Numbered from the stretch's first letter, positions 1 through 9,170 are shown. The stretch: DNA of 64,000 nucleotides from Flavobacteriales bacterium (GCA_013204105.1 JABMOM010000015.1:37358-101357); one strand, 5' to 3'. Numbers and translations are program-made. Notes: generated by a model not told the origin, from the letters alone.

Positions 1-2
1 CC

Positions 3-524
3 TCGCCGATTGAGTTCGCGGATATTGAGGAGATCGTGCAAAGGGTATTCGAGCGAAGCGAAGTGCCTTTGTTTCTGATGTTGGATAAGGTGAATGACGT
101 TCGGAACTTCGGTTCCATCGCTCGATCAGCGCTCTCGGCGGGCTGTCACGCAGTGATTATACCGCACAAAGGTTCCGCGGCTATCAATGATGAATCAGTA
201 AAAACATCGGCAGGAGCTTTGTACCATCTGCCCGTGTGTAAGGTTCTTTCGCTGGGTGATACCATCAAAATGCTAAGTGCATCTGGAATTCCCACGGTGG
301 CATGCACCGAAAAGGCGAAGGAGACAATCTATACCACCGACATGGAACGACCCATCAATCTGCTGTTTGGCAATGAGGGGGAAGGCATTGATCCCCACCT
401 CCTTCGCATGGCGCGAGAAGAGGCGCAAATTCCAATGCAAGGAAAAGTAGGCTCGTTGAATGTGGCCGTCGCTTGTGGGGTGGCACTTTATGAGGCGGTC
501 AGGCAGCGTATTCAAGCCGGCTGA
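3..524 (+). CDS. rlmB: 23S rRNA 2'-O-methyltransferase RlmB/TrmH family, 5'-truncated by window edge
   Basis: SPOUT-fold RNA methyltransferase that, by family, methylates the 2'-OH of a guanosine in 23S rRNA using S-adenosylmethionine. The frame is open to the left window edge, so the true start and most of the N-terminal substrate-binding domain lie outside; the GTG at 36 is only the first start codon inside the window. Visible SpoU motifs are NVRNFGSIARSA-like motif 1 (here NDVRNFGSIARSA), the NEGEGI motif 2 and IPMQGKVGSLNVAVA motif 3 forming the cofactor knot, ending with YEAVRQR as in RlmB. It overlaps the convergent downstream gene by 13 bases. Which nucleotide is modified cannot be read from the fragment. 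Confidence 0.85.
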   Translation, partial: SPIEFADIEEIVQRVFERSEVPLFLMLDKVNDVRNFGSIARSALSAGCHAVIIPHKGSAAINDESVKTSAGALYHLPVCKVLSLGDTIKMLSASGIPTVACTEKAKETIYTTDMERPINLLFGNEGEGIDPHLLRMAREEAQIPMQGKVGSLNVAVACGVALYEAVRQRIQAG

Positions 525-2071
525 GCACTCCTGAAATTAATCTTCTTCATTTCTCCGTAGGCAGTGCCCTGCATCTGTCCGTCAATCCACGTGATGTAAT
601 CAAAGTACTCCAATGCGACGCGTTCATTCTCATCCGTAAGGAGTTCCGTGAGCTCTTCTTTCATTTCCTCAAAGATGCCAGACGTTCGGCCCGCATGCTT
701 TACCGCTTTGAGCAATCTTTTTAGGTGTTTGATGAAGGTGATTTCGAATTCGTATCCCAGGGCGAGCGACTTGCGTTGTTTGGTATAGAAACGCTCAGTG
801 GATTTGATTAAATAGTCCAGCAGGTCGTAGTTGCCCAACTCAAAATGGATGACCAGATTGAAGAGCTTGGAGAAACTGTAGATGTCCTTTCGTAGATTGT
901 TATCGTTGTCATTTAAGACGGCATTCAATTGCCTGAGGGCTTCTCGATATTGTTGTGCACCGAACAGAATGTTGGCAATCACGTGTCCAAAAAGCACCTC
1001 ATCTTCCTTGGTGAGTTTTTCTCCAAATTCAGCAAGCATTTTTTTGATCTTGGGGATCTTCCCAAGGGCTTCACCGTATTCGCCTCGCCTGTCGTGCGCC
1101 AACAACTCGAAATAATTGGTGGAAATGAAAATGCGTATTTGTATGTCTATGCGGTTGAACCCTGGCTGATCCCGAAGTGAACGCATTTTTTCAATGAGTT
1201 CAAAAAGACGGCCATAGTCACCAGCGCCGATGTAGTAGTAAAAAAGGTTGCCCAATGATTTGATGTACTGTTTAGGAATGTCTTGGATCAAATTGGGATT
1301 CTCTTCGAAGATCTTTACAACACGACTGAAGTTGTCAAATGAATCCTCTACTTCGTTGCCCGTAATGGCGCACAAGCCTTTGACATAGTAGCAAGTGGCT
1401 GCCGCTCGTTTTGAAAGGGCCGTATTCTTCTCCTTGATCAACGGATGGTCCAGTATTTCATTGACCATGCTCCGCTCTGCGTCGTTGCGGACATAGCCGC
1501 CTTGGCGAAACACATAATTGACCTTGGAATAGAGGATTTGGTATTCTGCTAGATTTCTCAGTTTACCAATTACTTGCTGTTCTTCATGGATAAGTTTGTT
1601 CAGGTCTCGATCGAATTTGCCAGCCTGAAATTCTTCTTCCAAAAGAGTTTTTTCCCATTTAATTAATTCAAAAAGATAGTAGAATCGTTCATGGGCTGAG
1701 GCGATCTTCTTCGCCTTCTTCACGAGTTTGGAACATTCTAAATAAAGGGCCTTATTGTATAGGATCTCAATGCTCTGAATGTTCTCTGCAAGAATGGCCG
1801 AGACGCTGTTGTCTGCATAAAAGAGGCGAAGACTTTTAAGGATCAGTTTGTAGAGGTGGTTCTTCTCCGAAGGCAGGTGCCGGATAAAGGTCTCTCCTTT
1901 GAAATGATCTTTGATTCCTTCTTCATCGTATTCGGATTGCTTCTCAATGGCATCAAACAGTTTGATGTAGTTCTTCTCTCCGGATTGAAGAGAAGACATC
2001 AGCTTGAAAAAACGTTTCTCAGATTTGCTCAGAGACCTAATAAGACGAAATAACTCATGGGAAGGCTTCAT
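512..2071 (-). CDS. uncharacterised helical-repeat (TPR-like) protein
   Basis: A 519-residue protein with no signal peptide or membrane segment. It is rich in Lys, Glu, Leu and aromatic residues and reads as almost all alpha-helix, with paired helices typical of TPR-like solenoids (for example the segments near residues 290-420 with Y-F-L-G-N/A spacing). I do not recognise a named family beyond hypothetical proteins of Bacteroidota. The N-terminus begins MKPSHELFRLIRSLSKSEKR, a basic helix that might bind nucleic acid or another protein, but that is inference. It is monocistronic, divergent from the M1 aminopeptidase and tail-to-tail with the rRNA methyltransferase (13-base overlap), so no room exists for separate terminators. 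Confidence 0.7.
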   Translation of the reverse strand: MKPSHELFRLIRSLSKSEKRFFKLMSSLQSGEKNYIKLFDAIEKQSEYDEEGIKDHFKGETFIRHLPSEKNHLYKLILKSLRLFYADNSVSAILAENIQSIEILYNKALYLECSKLVKKAKKIASAHERFYYLFELIKWEKTLLEEEFQAGKFDRDLNKLIHEEQQVIGKLRNLAEYQILYSKVNYVFRQGGYVRNDAERSMVNEILDHPLIKEKNTALSKRAAATCYYVKGLCAITGNEVEDSFDNFSRVVKIFEENPNLIQDIPKQYIKSLGNLFYYYIGAGDYGRLFELIEKMRSLRDQPGFNRIDIQIRIFISTNYFELLAHDRRGEYGEALGKIPKIKKMLAEFGEKLTKEDEVLFGHVIANILFGAQQYREALRQLNAVLNDNDNNLRKDIYSFSKLFNLVIHFELGNYDLLDYLIKSTERFYTKQRKSLALGYEFEITFIKHLKRLLKAVKHAGRTSGIFEEMKEELTELLTDENERVALEYFDYITWIDGQMQGTAYGEMKKINFRSAQPA

Positions 2072-2210
2072 CGTATCATTTTGCTTTTAAAGATTGGAAT
2101 GCATGTAATCCAATATAGGAGACGTGTAATGATGCAAAATGGAAGGGTAAGAATCCAAACATTTTCGATGAATGAATCTATTCCATCGCTAGAAAATCTT
2201 GGAATGCTAA

Positions 2211-2229
2211 ACAGGTGTCACGAACCTGT
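2211..2229. promoter_or_regulatory. inverted repeat upstream of M1 aminopeptidase
   Basis: ACAGGT at 2211-2216 and ACCTGT at 2224-2229 form a perfect 6-bp-arm dyad with a 7-base spacer. It ends 9 bases before the TACTTTTG box and would cover the -33 region, a position suited to a repressor or activator site. Function is inferred from position only. Confidence 0.3.
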
Positions 2230-2238
2230 GGGAGAACG

Positions 2239-2246
2239 TACTTTTG
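2239..2246 (+). promoter_or_regulatory. TAnnTTTG promoter -7 box for M1 aminopeptidase
   Basis: TACTTTTG matches the Bacteroidota -7 consensus and lies 14 bases before the ATG at 2261. No TTG is present at the usual distance, so the promoter may be weak or regulated; a dyad occupies the -33 region. The box also argues for the ATG at 2261 rather than the longer open frame that starts at 2057. Confidence 0.55.
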
Positions 2247-2260
2247 AAAAAAGCAATTCG

Positions 2261-4654
2261 ATGAAGTCGATTTCGGCTGTATTACTTTCACTCTTCACGC
2301 TCACTTCTTTCGCTCAAACTTCGCACCATTACTGCTCGAAATTCAAAGGTTCAGTAGAAGGGAAAAGGCTTGTCATTGAGGACTTGCGCGTTGATTCTAT
2401 CGATATTGTCCATACGCGCATTGAGCTTGACTTTACCCGGATGTCAGAAAAAATGATGGAAGGTCAAGCGACTTTATCGCTTAAAGCGCTGATGCCGGAT
2501 GTGAAGAAGATTAGGCTTGATTTCGAAGGTCTTGTAGTGGATAGCGTTTCCGCAAAAGGACTGGCTTCCTTTCAGCACAAAGGCCCATTACTGGAGCTTA
2601 CTTTCTCGCGTCCTATTTTGACATCACAGCTTGTGGAGGTGACCATTTATTACAGCGGATCACCAAAAAAGGACCCGTCGGGTTGGGGAGGTTTTTATTT
2701 CACAGATGACTACGCTTGGAACCTAGGGGTGGGCTTTGGTGCAGACCCCCATTCGTATGGAAGGGTCTGGTTTCCCTGCTTTGATAATTTCATCGAACGA
2801 TCCTCTTTTGAATTCAGCATCGTTGCACCCAGCGATCGATTTGCCGTTTGCAACGGACTATTACAAGATACGGTGCACCGCAGCGATGGATCCATTCAAT
2901 ACCACTGGCTGTTGGATGATCCCATACCCTCTTACTTAGCATGCGTTGCAATTGGTCCTTATACAGCCCTAAATTCAATGCATGAAGGAGTCGGCGGTGC
3001 GTTCCCAGTTCAATTATTCGCACCTCCCAGCGATACCGCTGACCTTTCCGCTTCATTCGTGCATTTGCATGAGGCGATCACCGCTTTTGAGGAAGCTTAT
3101 GGAGCGTATAAGTTTAACAAAGTCGGGTATAGTTTGGTGCCATTTTTTGCAGGTGCGATGGAGCATGCGACCAATATCACCTATCCTATCTATGCGGCCA
3201 ATGGTGGTCTTGGAAGTGAAAGTTTAATGTCGCACGAACTCGCCCATATGTGGTGGGGCAACAGTGTGACATGCGAGACCGATGGTGATATGTGGATCAA
3301 TGAGGGATGGGCTTCTTTCTCAGAATACATTTTTGATGAATATGTATACGGAAGAGGCGCGTATGTTGAGCATATGTTGACGGACTTGCGTTACATGCTT
3401 CAATTTGGACATCATAAGGAAGGAGGGTATCGTCCCGTTTCCGGTCAACCGCACGAATACGTGTACGGCGACCATGTCTATAAAAAAGGAGCGTTGGTAG
3501 CCCACAACCTGCGTGGGTATTTGGGAGATGCTCTCTTCTTTGAAGCGGCCAAGGCATTCATAGAGGCGTATCCATTTAGCCCGGTGAGTAGTGATTCACT
3601 CGAACGTTTTTGGAGTGCGCATACGGGTGTAGATCTCGCGTTCTTCTTTCGAGATTGGGTGTTTAACCCTGGATGGAATGCCCTGGTGTTGGATTCGTTC
3701 ACCACCGTTTCAGTAGAATCGGAATATGAGGTAACTCTTTATGTTCAGCAGAAATTGAAAGGCACTGCTCGATTTCATGACGAGGTTCCGTTGCATTATT
3801 CGATGTATGACGCCCATTGGAATAGAATTACAGGAAGCAGTGTAGTCTCTGGGAAGTACGGGGAAGTGAAAATCACTTCCGCTATAAAACCAGGATGGAT
3901 CGTACTCAATGAGGAGAATAAATTAGCACAAGCAAGCACTGTAGATCAGTTGCTCATCAAAAGCTCGGGGAGTTTCTCGTTGAAAAACATGTCTTGGGAC
4001 GTTGATGTAACCGCCGTGGAGGATTCGGCGCTTATTCGATTTGAGCAGGTCTGGAGTTCTCCTGACCCAATGCAGAATCGCTCAGGGAGGAAATACAACT
4101 TAGCGGATAATCGATATTGGAGGGTGAGTGGGCTCGATTGGGAGAAGGTCACCATGGACGGACAGTTTTTTTACGATGGTCGAGCTGGCCAAAACCTTGA
4201 TGCTTCATTACTGCATGAAACCGAAGACAATTTGGTCTTGTTGTACAGGTTTTCTGCAGCTTCGGATTGGGAGGAGTATGCATACTATTCGAAGAACGTT
4301 TTGGGTAAAAATGCGAATAGGATTGGATTGATCCAATTGACTAGGATCCTCCCTGGTGAATACACCCTAGCGAATCGGGTCATGGGTGCCAAAGACCCAG
4401 GTCTGATCAGGGTAGATGGTAGTGTTTCGATAGTTGCGAATCTTCTGGATGGTACGGTGCGTGTGGAAGATTCGGACCTTAGGGTAGATCAATTGCGCGT
4501 CTATTCTCCTCAAGGAAAATTAATACAAAGCATCCCCATTGCGAAGAAGAGGACGGAGGTTGATCTAGGTGCCACCCTGTCGGAAGGAGTCATGTATGAA
4601 TTGATAGGAAAGAAATCCGAGGTTCTCGCGGCGGGCGAGCTTACTACTAACTAG
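2261..4654 (+). CDS. secreted M1-family zinc aminopeptidase
   Basis: Zinc metallopeptidase predicted to remove N-terminal residues from peptides outside the cytoplasm. The ATG at 2261 gives a clean signal peptide (MKSISAVLLSLFTLTSFAQ); the open frame continues upstream to 2057 but that extension overlaps the divergent gene and buries the signal. The N-terminal beta-domain is followed by GAMEH (about 298-302, the M1 exopeptidase motif), HELAH at 325-329 and the third zinc ligand Glu at 348 in WINEGW, the HExxH-x18-E pattern; a catalytic Tyr sits in VYKKGA near residue 407. The last about 80 residues (LRVYSPQGK..., ending GELTTN) resemble a degenerate T9SS type A sorting domain. Length 797 residues, longer than a minimal M1 enzyme because of this tail. 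Confidence 0.85.
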   Translation: MKSISAVLLSLFTLTSFAQTSHHYCSKFKGSVEGKRLVIEDLRVDSIDIVHTRIELDFTRMSEKMMEGQATLSLKALMPDVKKIRLDFEGLVVDSVSAKGLASFQHKGPLLELTFSRPILTSQLVEVTIYYSGSPKKDPSGWGGFYFTDDYAWNLGVGFGADPHSYGRVWFPCFDNFIERSSFEFSIVAPSDRFAVCNGLLQDTVHRSDGSIQYHWLLDDPIPSYLACVAIGPYTALNSMHEGVGGAFPVQLFAPPSDTADLSASFVHLHEAITAFEEAYGAYKFNKVGYSLVPFFAGAMEHATNITYPIYAANGGLGSESLMSHELAHMWWGNSVTCETDGDMWINEGWASFSEYIFDEYVYGRGAYVEHMLTDLRYMLQFGHHKEGGYRPVSGQPHEYVYGDHVYKKGALVAHNLRGYLGDALFFEAAKAFIEAYPFSPVSSDSLERFWSAHTGVDLAFFFRDWVFNPGWNALVLDSFTTVSVESEYEVTLYVQQKLKGTARFHDEVPLHYSMYDAHWNRITGSSVVSGKYGEVKITSAIKPGWIVLNEENKLAQASTVDQLLIKSSGSFSLKNMSWDVDVTAVEDSALIRFEQVWSSPDPMQNRSGRKYNLADNRYWRVSGLDWEKVTMDGQFFYDGRAGQNLDASLLHETEDNLVLLYRFSAASDWEEYAYYSKNVLGKNANRIGLIQLTRILPGEYTLANRVMGAKDPGLIRVDGSVSIVANLLDGTVRVEDSDLRVDQLRVYSPQGKLIQSIPIAKKRTEVDLGATLSEGVMYELIGKKSEVLAAGELTTN

Positions 4655-4656
4655 GC

Positions 4657-6138
4657 TTAGAATTTGAAGCCGAACGTCGCCGTGATACGGTGATCGGTCT
4701 GGCTGATAGAAGCCGACTCAACCAATGTGGGGTCGTAAAGGAATTTAATCTCCTCTGAAGACTTCATTTGATAGGCAGCGTCTATGAAATAGTCGCCGTT
4801 TCTGAAGCCAATCCCCAAGCTGTATAGTTGGAAGCTTCCTTGATCAAGCAAGTCTTTTGAGTAGGGGTCTCCGTATTGGGCAAAACCTCCTCTCAAGCTC
4901 CAGAGTTGCGTAAGGCGGTACTCAGCTCCAAACCGCAGGTTGAGCGCCGATTGGAGTTGATTTCGAATCGCATTTTCTTCTGCATTGAAATTATAGCCGT
5001 CAGAGGTGCCTTGCATCCGGATCCTGGTGTAGTCGACGTATTCAGCATCCACACTTACCAAGCCGTTCTTTCCAATCACATAAGCAATCCCAAGCGTCGT
5101 TCGGGTGGGGGAAGTGAGTCTGAATTTGTACTGTCCTAAATAAGGCGAGCGCTCATCATACACATCTGGCTGGATCACAAGCGGGTTCGTGAAGGTGGCT
5201 GTCATGTTGCTCTCATACTCTAAGTCCAGAGAATAAACTGTGGGCGATTTGAATGAAAGTCCAATCCTTAAAGGGGCAATGGGTCGATAGATCAATCCAG
5301 CAGAAACAGAAGCTCCCAATCCAGAAAAACTCTCATCAAACTGAAAAGCATATTGCTTCAATACAGTCGTGGAGTCTACAGGGTTAATCGATTCGCTGTG
5401 CGTGTAACTTCTTTCTAAGCTGATGCGCGAAAAGTTGACGTTTGCGCCGAGGTAAAGCTTGTCGTCGTAGTTTCCTCCAAATGAAAAGAAGGTCTCGCGC
5501 TTTGCTCCACTCTCCACAGCTGAATACGACTGATCAACCGGAAGTACCCCAGCGGCGTTGTAGTATCCACTGCCTGTAAAGGTGTCTAGCACATAGGTTT
5601 GCCAAGCAAGAAAGATGTCGAAAGGATACAAACTTCCTAATTCACTTGGCGCCGCTTGATCTTCAAGAATTGTCTTCTGGTAACTGTCAATCATCGAGCT
5701 AGGAACATCATTTGCCATGATGGAATAGGACCGATGAAAAGACTGAGCTCGGTGCATGCCGAATGCCATAGACGTGCTTCTCCACTTCCCACCCGACTTG
5801 ATTTCATTTACCCCGACAATACCGAGGCTGGGAATATTCAAGTTCGACTTCGAATCCAGCGATGAATTCTTGTAGTAATCGGAAAGAGAAACGCTCGTAT
5901 GAAACCCAAGGCCAATGGAAAACTCATTGGAGCGATAAACTCCTATGCCTGCCGGATTAATATAAGTTCCCGATATGTCGCCACCCAGTGCAGTGAATGC
6001 ACCACCCATACTGATGGACCTCGCGCTGCCTGTGATCTCATCTCTCGAAAAGAACAAGGCATCGCGTTCGTTTTGGCCCAGGCTCATCAGAGAGATCATG
6101 TTGTTCATGATCAATGCTATGACTATTCGGTAGTGCAT
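4657..6138 (-). CDS. OmpP1/FadL/TodX-like outer-membrane transporter
   Basis: A 493-residue outer-membrane beta-barrel of the FadL family, whose members pass hydrophobic substrates through the outer membrane. An N-terminal signal sequence is followed by the family hallmark ISMGGAFTALGGDISGTYIN (N-terminal plug with the NPAG motif, here INPAGIG), then repeating amphipathic strands, and it ends with an aromatic C-terminal strand, FGFKF. The start codon overlaps the stop of the upstream lipoprotein gene as TAATG, so the two are translationally coupled and probably act together. Substrate is unknown. It converges on the M1 peptidase with only 2 bases between the stops. Confidence 0.85.
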   Translation of the reverse strand: MHYRIVIALIMNNMISLMSLGQNERDALFFSRDEITGSARSISMGGAFTALGGDISGTYINPAGIGVYRSNEFSIGLGFHTSVSLSDYYKNSSLDSKSNLNIPSLGIVGVNEIKSGGKWRSTSMAFGMHRAQSFHRSYSIMANDVPSSMIDSYQKTILEDQAAPSELGSLYPFDIFLAWQTYVLDTFTGSGYYNAAGVLPVDQSYSAVESGAKRETFFSFGGNYDDKLYLGANVNFSRISLERSYTHSESINPVDSTTVLKQYAFQFDESFSGLGASVSAGLIYRPIAPLRIGLSFKSPTVYSLDLEYESNMTATFTNPLVIQPDVYDERSPYLGQYKFRLTSPTRTTLGIAYVIGKNGLVSVDAEYVDYTRIRMQGTSDGYNFNAEENAIRNQLQSALNLRFGAEYRLTQLWSLRGGFAQYGDPYSKDLLDQGSFQLYSLGIGFRNGDYFIDAAYQMKSSEEIKFLYDPTLVESASISQTDHRITATFGFKF

Positions 6139-7907
6139 TATCTTCTCCTTCCACCAGAATTCATAGAACCTCTTGAACCTTTGCTCGGGCTGCTCATCGA
6201 AGACCCACCAGGACTAGAACTTCTGCTCGGCGTGCTAAAGCTGCCACGAGAAGGACTGGATGATGAACGATCAATGCTTCTGCTCGGACTGGAGCTTCTG
6301 CTCGGCGCGTTATAGCTTCCTCGAGAAGGGGAGGTAGACCGCGACGGGCTCACATTTCTGCTCGGGGTTTGTTGCGAAGGAGTTTCCATTCGCTGCGGAC
6401 TCGATGGACGCGCAGATGGCTTTTGCTGATACCCGTCGTAGGATGGAGATCGCTCCTGTCGCTGTGGCTGCTGATATTGATAGCGATCTCTGCTTTCCTT
6501 TTGCGGAGCTGCCTCGCGTTCTGGTGAACGATAGTAATTCGGCTTGCGCACAGTTGAAGGTACAGTGCGGCTGGGAGCGCTACCATCATTGTTTGGTCGC
6601 TGCGGAGTGCTGATAGTACCCTGGCCTCTTCCAGAATTGATTGGCACTGCTGCTCGGTTTGGAGTCGGCGAAGTGCTCTTCACAGAAGTAGGATCACTCT
6701 TTACACCAGACTGTGGTTGCCGAGTAGTAGTCGCGTTGTTTCGCACCGCGGTGTGACCGTAACGTCTGTCCACCTTTGCTGTGCGGGCCAACTCACTCGC
6801 GTCGTATTTGATTCGACTATTCACCGGTTGCGCACCAGCACTCTTCTTTACTTGTGATGGCTGCGCATTGTTATTGGTTGAAACGCCATTTCCCATTTCA
6901 CTTGCTTTCTTAACATCGCTGCCATTTCCAAGTCGACCTGCGTTGACTTTGTAGATGCTTGAAGATTCGTTCAATCGATCAGCGCTGGCCATCCTGCCAT
7001 CTTTCTGAGCATTAGCAGTCGCTTCACGATCAACAATACCGAGTGGGCGTCCGCTCACCTTGTCTTGTACCGCTTTGTTAGGACTATTGGATCGATCATT
7101 CTTATTGACGAAGCCTGTTTCATTGGCCATACCTCTGCGACCAGTGTATATGTCTCTTCGGTTCCCGCCATTTCCGTATGCTCCATCATTCCAGCCGTCG
7201 CCATAGCCTTGATTGTAGCCATTCCAGTAGCTGTTGTAGCCGTAACCGCCATTGTAATAATATGGATTGCCCCAGCCAGCATAGTAATCTCTGTATCTCC
7301 AACGGTTGTAGTAGTATGAATTCCCGTAGCCATAGTAATTATAGCGTGGGTACCAAGAATTCCAGTTGTAACCGATGTTCCAACCCGCATAGCTGTTCCA
7401 GCCAAGGTTCCATCCAGAGCCGTAATAGGGATCCCTAGATGACCATCCATAGTTCCAGTACGGATCGATGAAATAAGGGTCATAATAGGAATAGCCTACG
7501 ACAACATTGGTTGAGTTGAATCTACGGATGCGGCTAGCATAGGCTGCGTCTTCGTCGCTTTCATAGTAGTTGGTTGTTCCATAAAAGTTGTTGACGGTTG
7601 TTCCATCTTCTGAAGTGGTAGTGGTAATACGCGCCGCTTCGTCCTCAGAGTAATACGCTTCTTCAGCGGTTTCCTCTTGATTTTTGGCCGATCCTTTTAC
7701 GAAGTATCCCTCGTCAGATGATTCCTCTCCCTTGAATTCAGGGGCTGGTTCGGGTTTTACCACGGTGACGTTTGTGCTTTGCTCCACCGCACGATCTTTT
7801 CCGGAGTAGTAAATATCATCGGTCTCAGCAGTGACCTGTCTCTGGTTGCTGCATGCGCTAAACGCTATGGTGAGCAACAAAATGAATGGGATGGTGAGCG
7901 TTTTCAT
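6138..7907 (-). CDS. low-complexity lipoprotein with Tyr/Gly/Trp-rich core and Ser/Pro/Arg-rich tail
   Basis: Predicted lipoprotein: the signal peptide ends in a lipobox with Cys at residue 19 (TIAFSAC). After an acidic segment with repeated YYS/EE patterns, residues about 137-249 are extraordinarily rich in Tyr, Gly, Asn and Trp, and the last about 200 residues are basic and rich in Ser, Pro, Arg and Gln with imperfect SPSRS/TPSR repeats. No catalytic domain is visible. Such composition suggests a disordered or self-associating surface or periplasmic protein, but this is inference. It is the first gene of a two-gene unit with the FadL-like porin (TAATG coupling). The repetitive DNA makes long false open frames on other frames. 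No exact TAnnTTTG box was found upstream. Confidence 0.75.
   Translation of the reverse strand: MKTLTIPFILLLTIAFSACSNQRQVTAETDDIYYSGKDRAVEQSTNVTVVKPEPAPEFKGEESSDEGYFVKGSAKNQEETAEEAYYSEDEAARITTTTSEDGTTVNNFYGTTNYYESDEDAAYASRIRRFNSTNVVVGYSYYDPYFIDPYWNYGWSSRDPYYGSGWNLGWNSYAGWNIGYNWNSWYPRYNYYGYGNSYYYNRWRYRDYYAGWGNPYYYNGGYGYNSYWNGYNQGYGDGWNDGAYGNGGNRRDIYTGRRGMANETGFVNKNDRSNSPNKAVQDKVSGRPLGIVDREATANAQKDGRMASADRLNESSSIYKVNAGRLGNGSDVKKASEMGNGVSTNNNAQPSQVKKSAGAQPVNSRIKYDASELARTAKVDRRYGHTAVRNNATTTRQPQSGVKSDPTSVKSTSPTPNRAAVPINSGRGQGTISTPQRPNNDGSAPSRTVPSTVRKPNYYRSPEREAAPQKESRDRYQYQQPQRQERSPSYDGYQQKPSARPSSPQRMETPSQQTPSRNVSPSRSTSPSRGSYNAPSRSSSPSRSIDRSSSSPSRGSFSTPSRSSSPGGSSMSSPSKGSRGSMNSGGRRR
6144..6362 (-). 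repeat. imperfect tandem repeats encoding SPSR/TPSR units
   Basis: On the + strand the motif CTGCTCGG(N) recurs at irregular 18-60 base spacing with related C-G-A-G-A-A-G-G blocks. It encodes repeated (T/S)PSR(S/G) peptides in the C-terminal tail of the lipoprotein. The spacing is irregular and translated, so it is a coding repeat and not a CRISPR array. Confidence 0.6.
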
Positions 7908-8049
7908 AACTTCTAGTATTTGACCCTGTACATTCTAATACCGTGCCAAAGTCTGTTAATCCCTTGTTCGATTTTGGAGTACAAGATTTCCATAAAGGTA
8001 CCAACACGCATTGAGAAATATTACAGTTCTTTGGTTAAAATCATTATCC

Positions 8050-9147
8050 ATGAAATACACTTTTACTCTTTTAGCAGCCTTGTTAATCGTTTCGTCAGGA
8101 TTTGGACAAGTAATCCCAAAGGTGCCTGTCTACGAAATTTTCACGAGTTCAACCTGTCCTCCTTGCAAGCCTGCGAGTGAACATTTAATCCCTATCCTCG
8201 AGAACTATGATGAAGAAGTCATTGTAATCAGTTATCACATGAACTGGCCAGGAAATGGCGATCCTTACTTTACTCAGGAAGCTGGAAGTAGAAGAAATTA
8301 TTATGGTGTCAATGGAATTCCAAATGTTTGGACCAACGCCACCAATGTCAACTACACTTCCGTTACAAGTGCTTCGGTTGAAAGCGATCTCAACGAAACG
8401 GCAGATATGCAAATGGATGTACGTTATATGATCGATAGCGTAGGACAATCCATTCGAATCCGAGCCCGAATTGAGGCATTTGCTGACTATACAGATGGAG
8501 CGCACAAGGTCTTCCTTCCGATTCTTGAGCACTTGACAACGAAGAACAAGGAGACGAACGGAGAGAATGAGTTTCACTACGTTTTCAAGAAGATGCTTCC
8601 TGACTTACAAGGTGAGATCATCATAGGTGCACTTGATGCTGGAGATGTAATTGAATACGATACGACCTATGTTTTCAACGGTAACTACAGACTGCCTTTC
8701 AATTCGAATGACCAAATCGACCACGAGATCGAGCACTCTGTTGAGGAGTTTACAGACATATATCCGGTAATGTTCATGCAAAGCCTTGTCGATAAAGCGA
8801 TCTATCAAGGGGCCATAGGAATCGAAGAATTGACCGTTGAGAACTTGGAACGCGAATGGGGAACCGATCGCATTCCTCCTCTTACGATTGCCGAGCACAA
8901 TGCAGCGAGTGGTTTTGGATTGTATCCAAACCCTGCGGATGCAGGTTTGAACCTTGTTTTTCCGGCAGACAGTTACGTAAGCCAGCTAAGCATTGTCGAT
9001 ATGACTGGAAGACAAGTATTTGGACTCAATAATGAGCGCTTTACTCAGAAAACACTTCCAACACAGCACCTCGAAGAGGGTTTTTACATGGTTCAAATGA
9101 CCGTGGATGGAGAGCGATTCAGTTCCACATTTGTTGTAGCGCACTGA
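8050..9147 (+). CDS. Omp28-like secreted thioredoxin-fold protein with T9SS sorting domain
   Basis: A 365-residue exported protein. The ATG at 8050 gives a signal peptide (MKYTFTLLAALLIVSSGFGQ); the in-frame upstream start at 8011 would bury it. Residues about 28-60 hold VYEIFTSSTCPPCKPASEHL, a thioredoxin-like active site with CPPC, followed by a cis-Pro-like loop NGIPNVW about 60 residues later, resembling Omp28-related proteins of Bacteroidota. The C-terminus (FGLYPNPADAGLNLVF... ending FSSTFVVAH) is a T9SS type A sorting domain, so the protein should be exported across the outer membrane. The role is probably thiol-disulfide chemistry or metal binding at the surface; substrate unknown. 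Monocistronic, with a strong terminator behind it. The 142 bases before it show no exact promoter box. Confidence 0.75.
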   Translation: MKYTFTLLAALLIVSSGFGQVIPKVPVYEIFTSSTCPPCKPASEHLIPILENYDEEVIVISYHMNWPGNGDPYFTQEAGSRRNYYGVNGIPNVWTNATNVNYTSVTSASVESDLNETADMQMDVRYMIDSVGQSIRIRARIEAFADYTDGAHKVFLPILEHLTTKNKETNGENEFHYVFKKMLPDLQGEIIIGALDAGDVIEYDTTYVFNGNYRLPFNSNDQIDHEIEHSVEEFTDIYPVMFMQSLVDKAIYQGAIGIEELTVENLEREWGTDRIPPLTIAEHNAASGFGLYPNPADAGLNLVFPADSYVSQLSIVDMTGRQVFGLNNERFTQKTLPTQHLEEGFYMVQMTVDGERFSSTFVVAH

Positions 9148-9170
9148 TTTGTTTTCATAGAATGTTAGAA

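Noticed and set aside
2057..2260. N-terminal extension of the M1 peptidase to 2057
   Set aside because: It would bury the signal peptide, overlap the divergent gene and cover the promoter box at 2239-2246.
6144..6362. Possible CRISPR-like repeats
   Set aside because: Spacing is irregular and the units are translated as SPSR/TPSR within a lipoprotein; no cas genes are near.
7055..7483. 142-residue minus-strand open frame and other long frames in 6.1-7.5 kb
   Set aside because: They are alternative-frame shadows of the low-complexity lipoprotein; their composition (repeats of Thr, Ile, Met, Ala) simply mirrors the biased codons.
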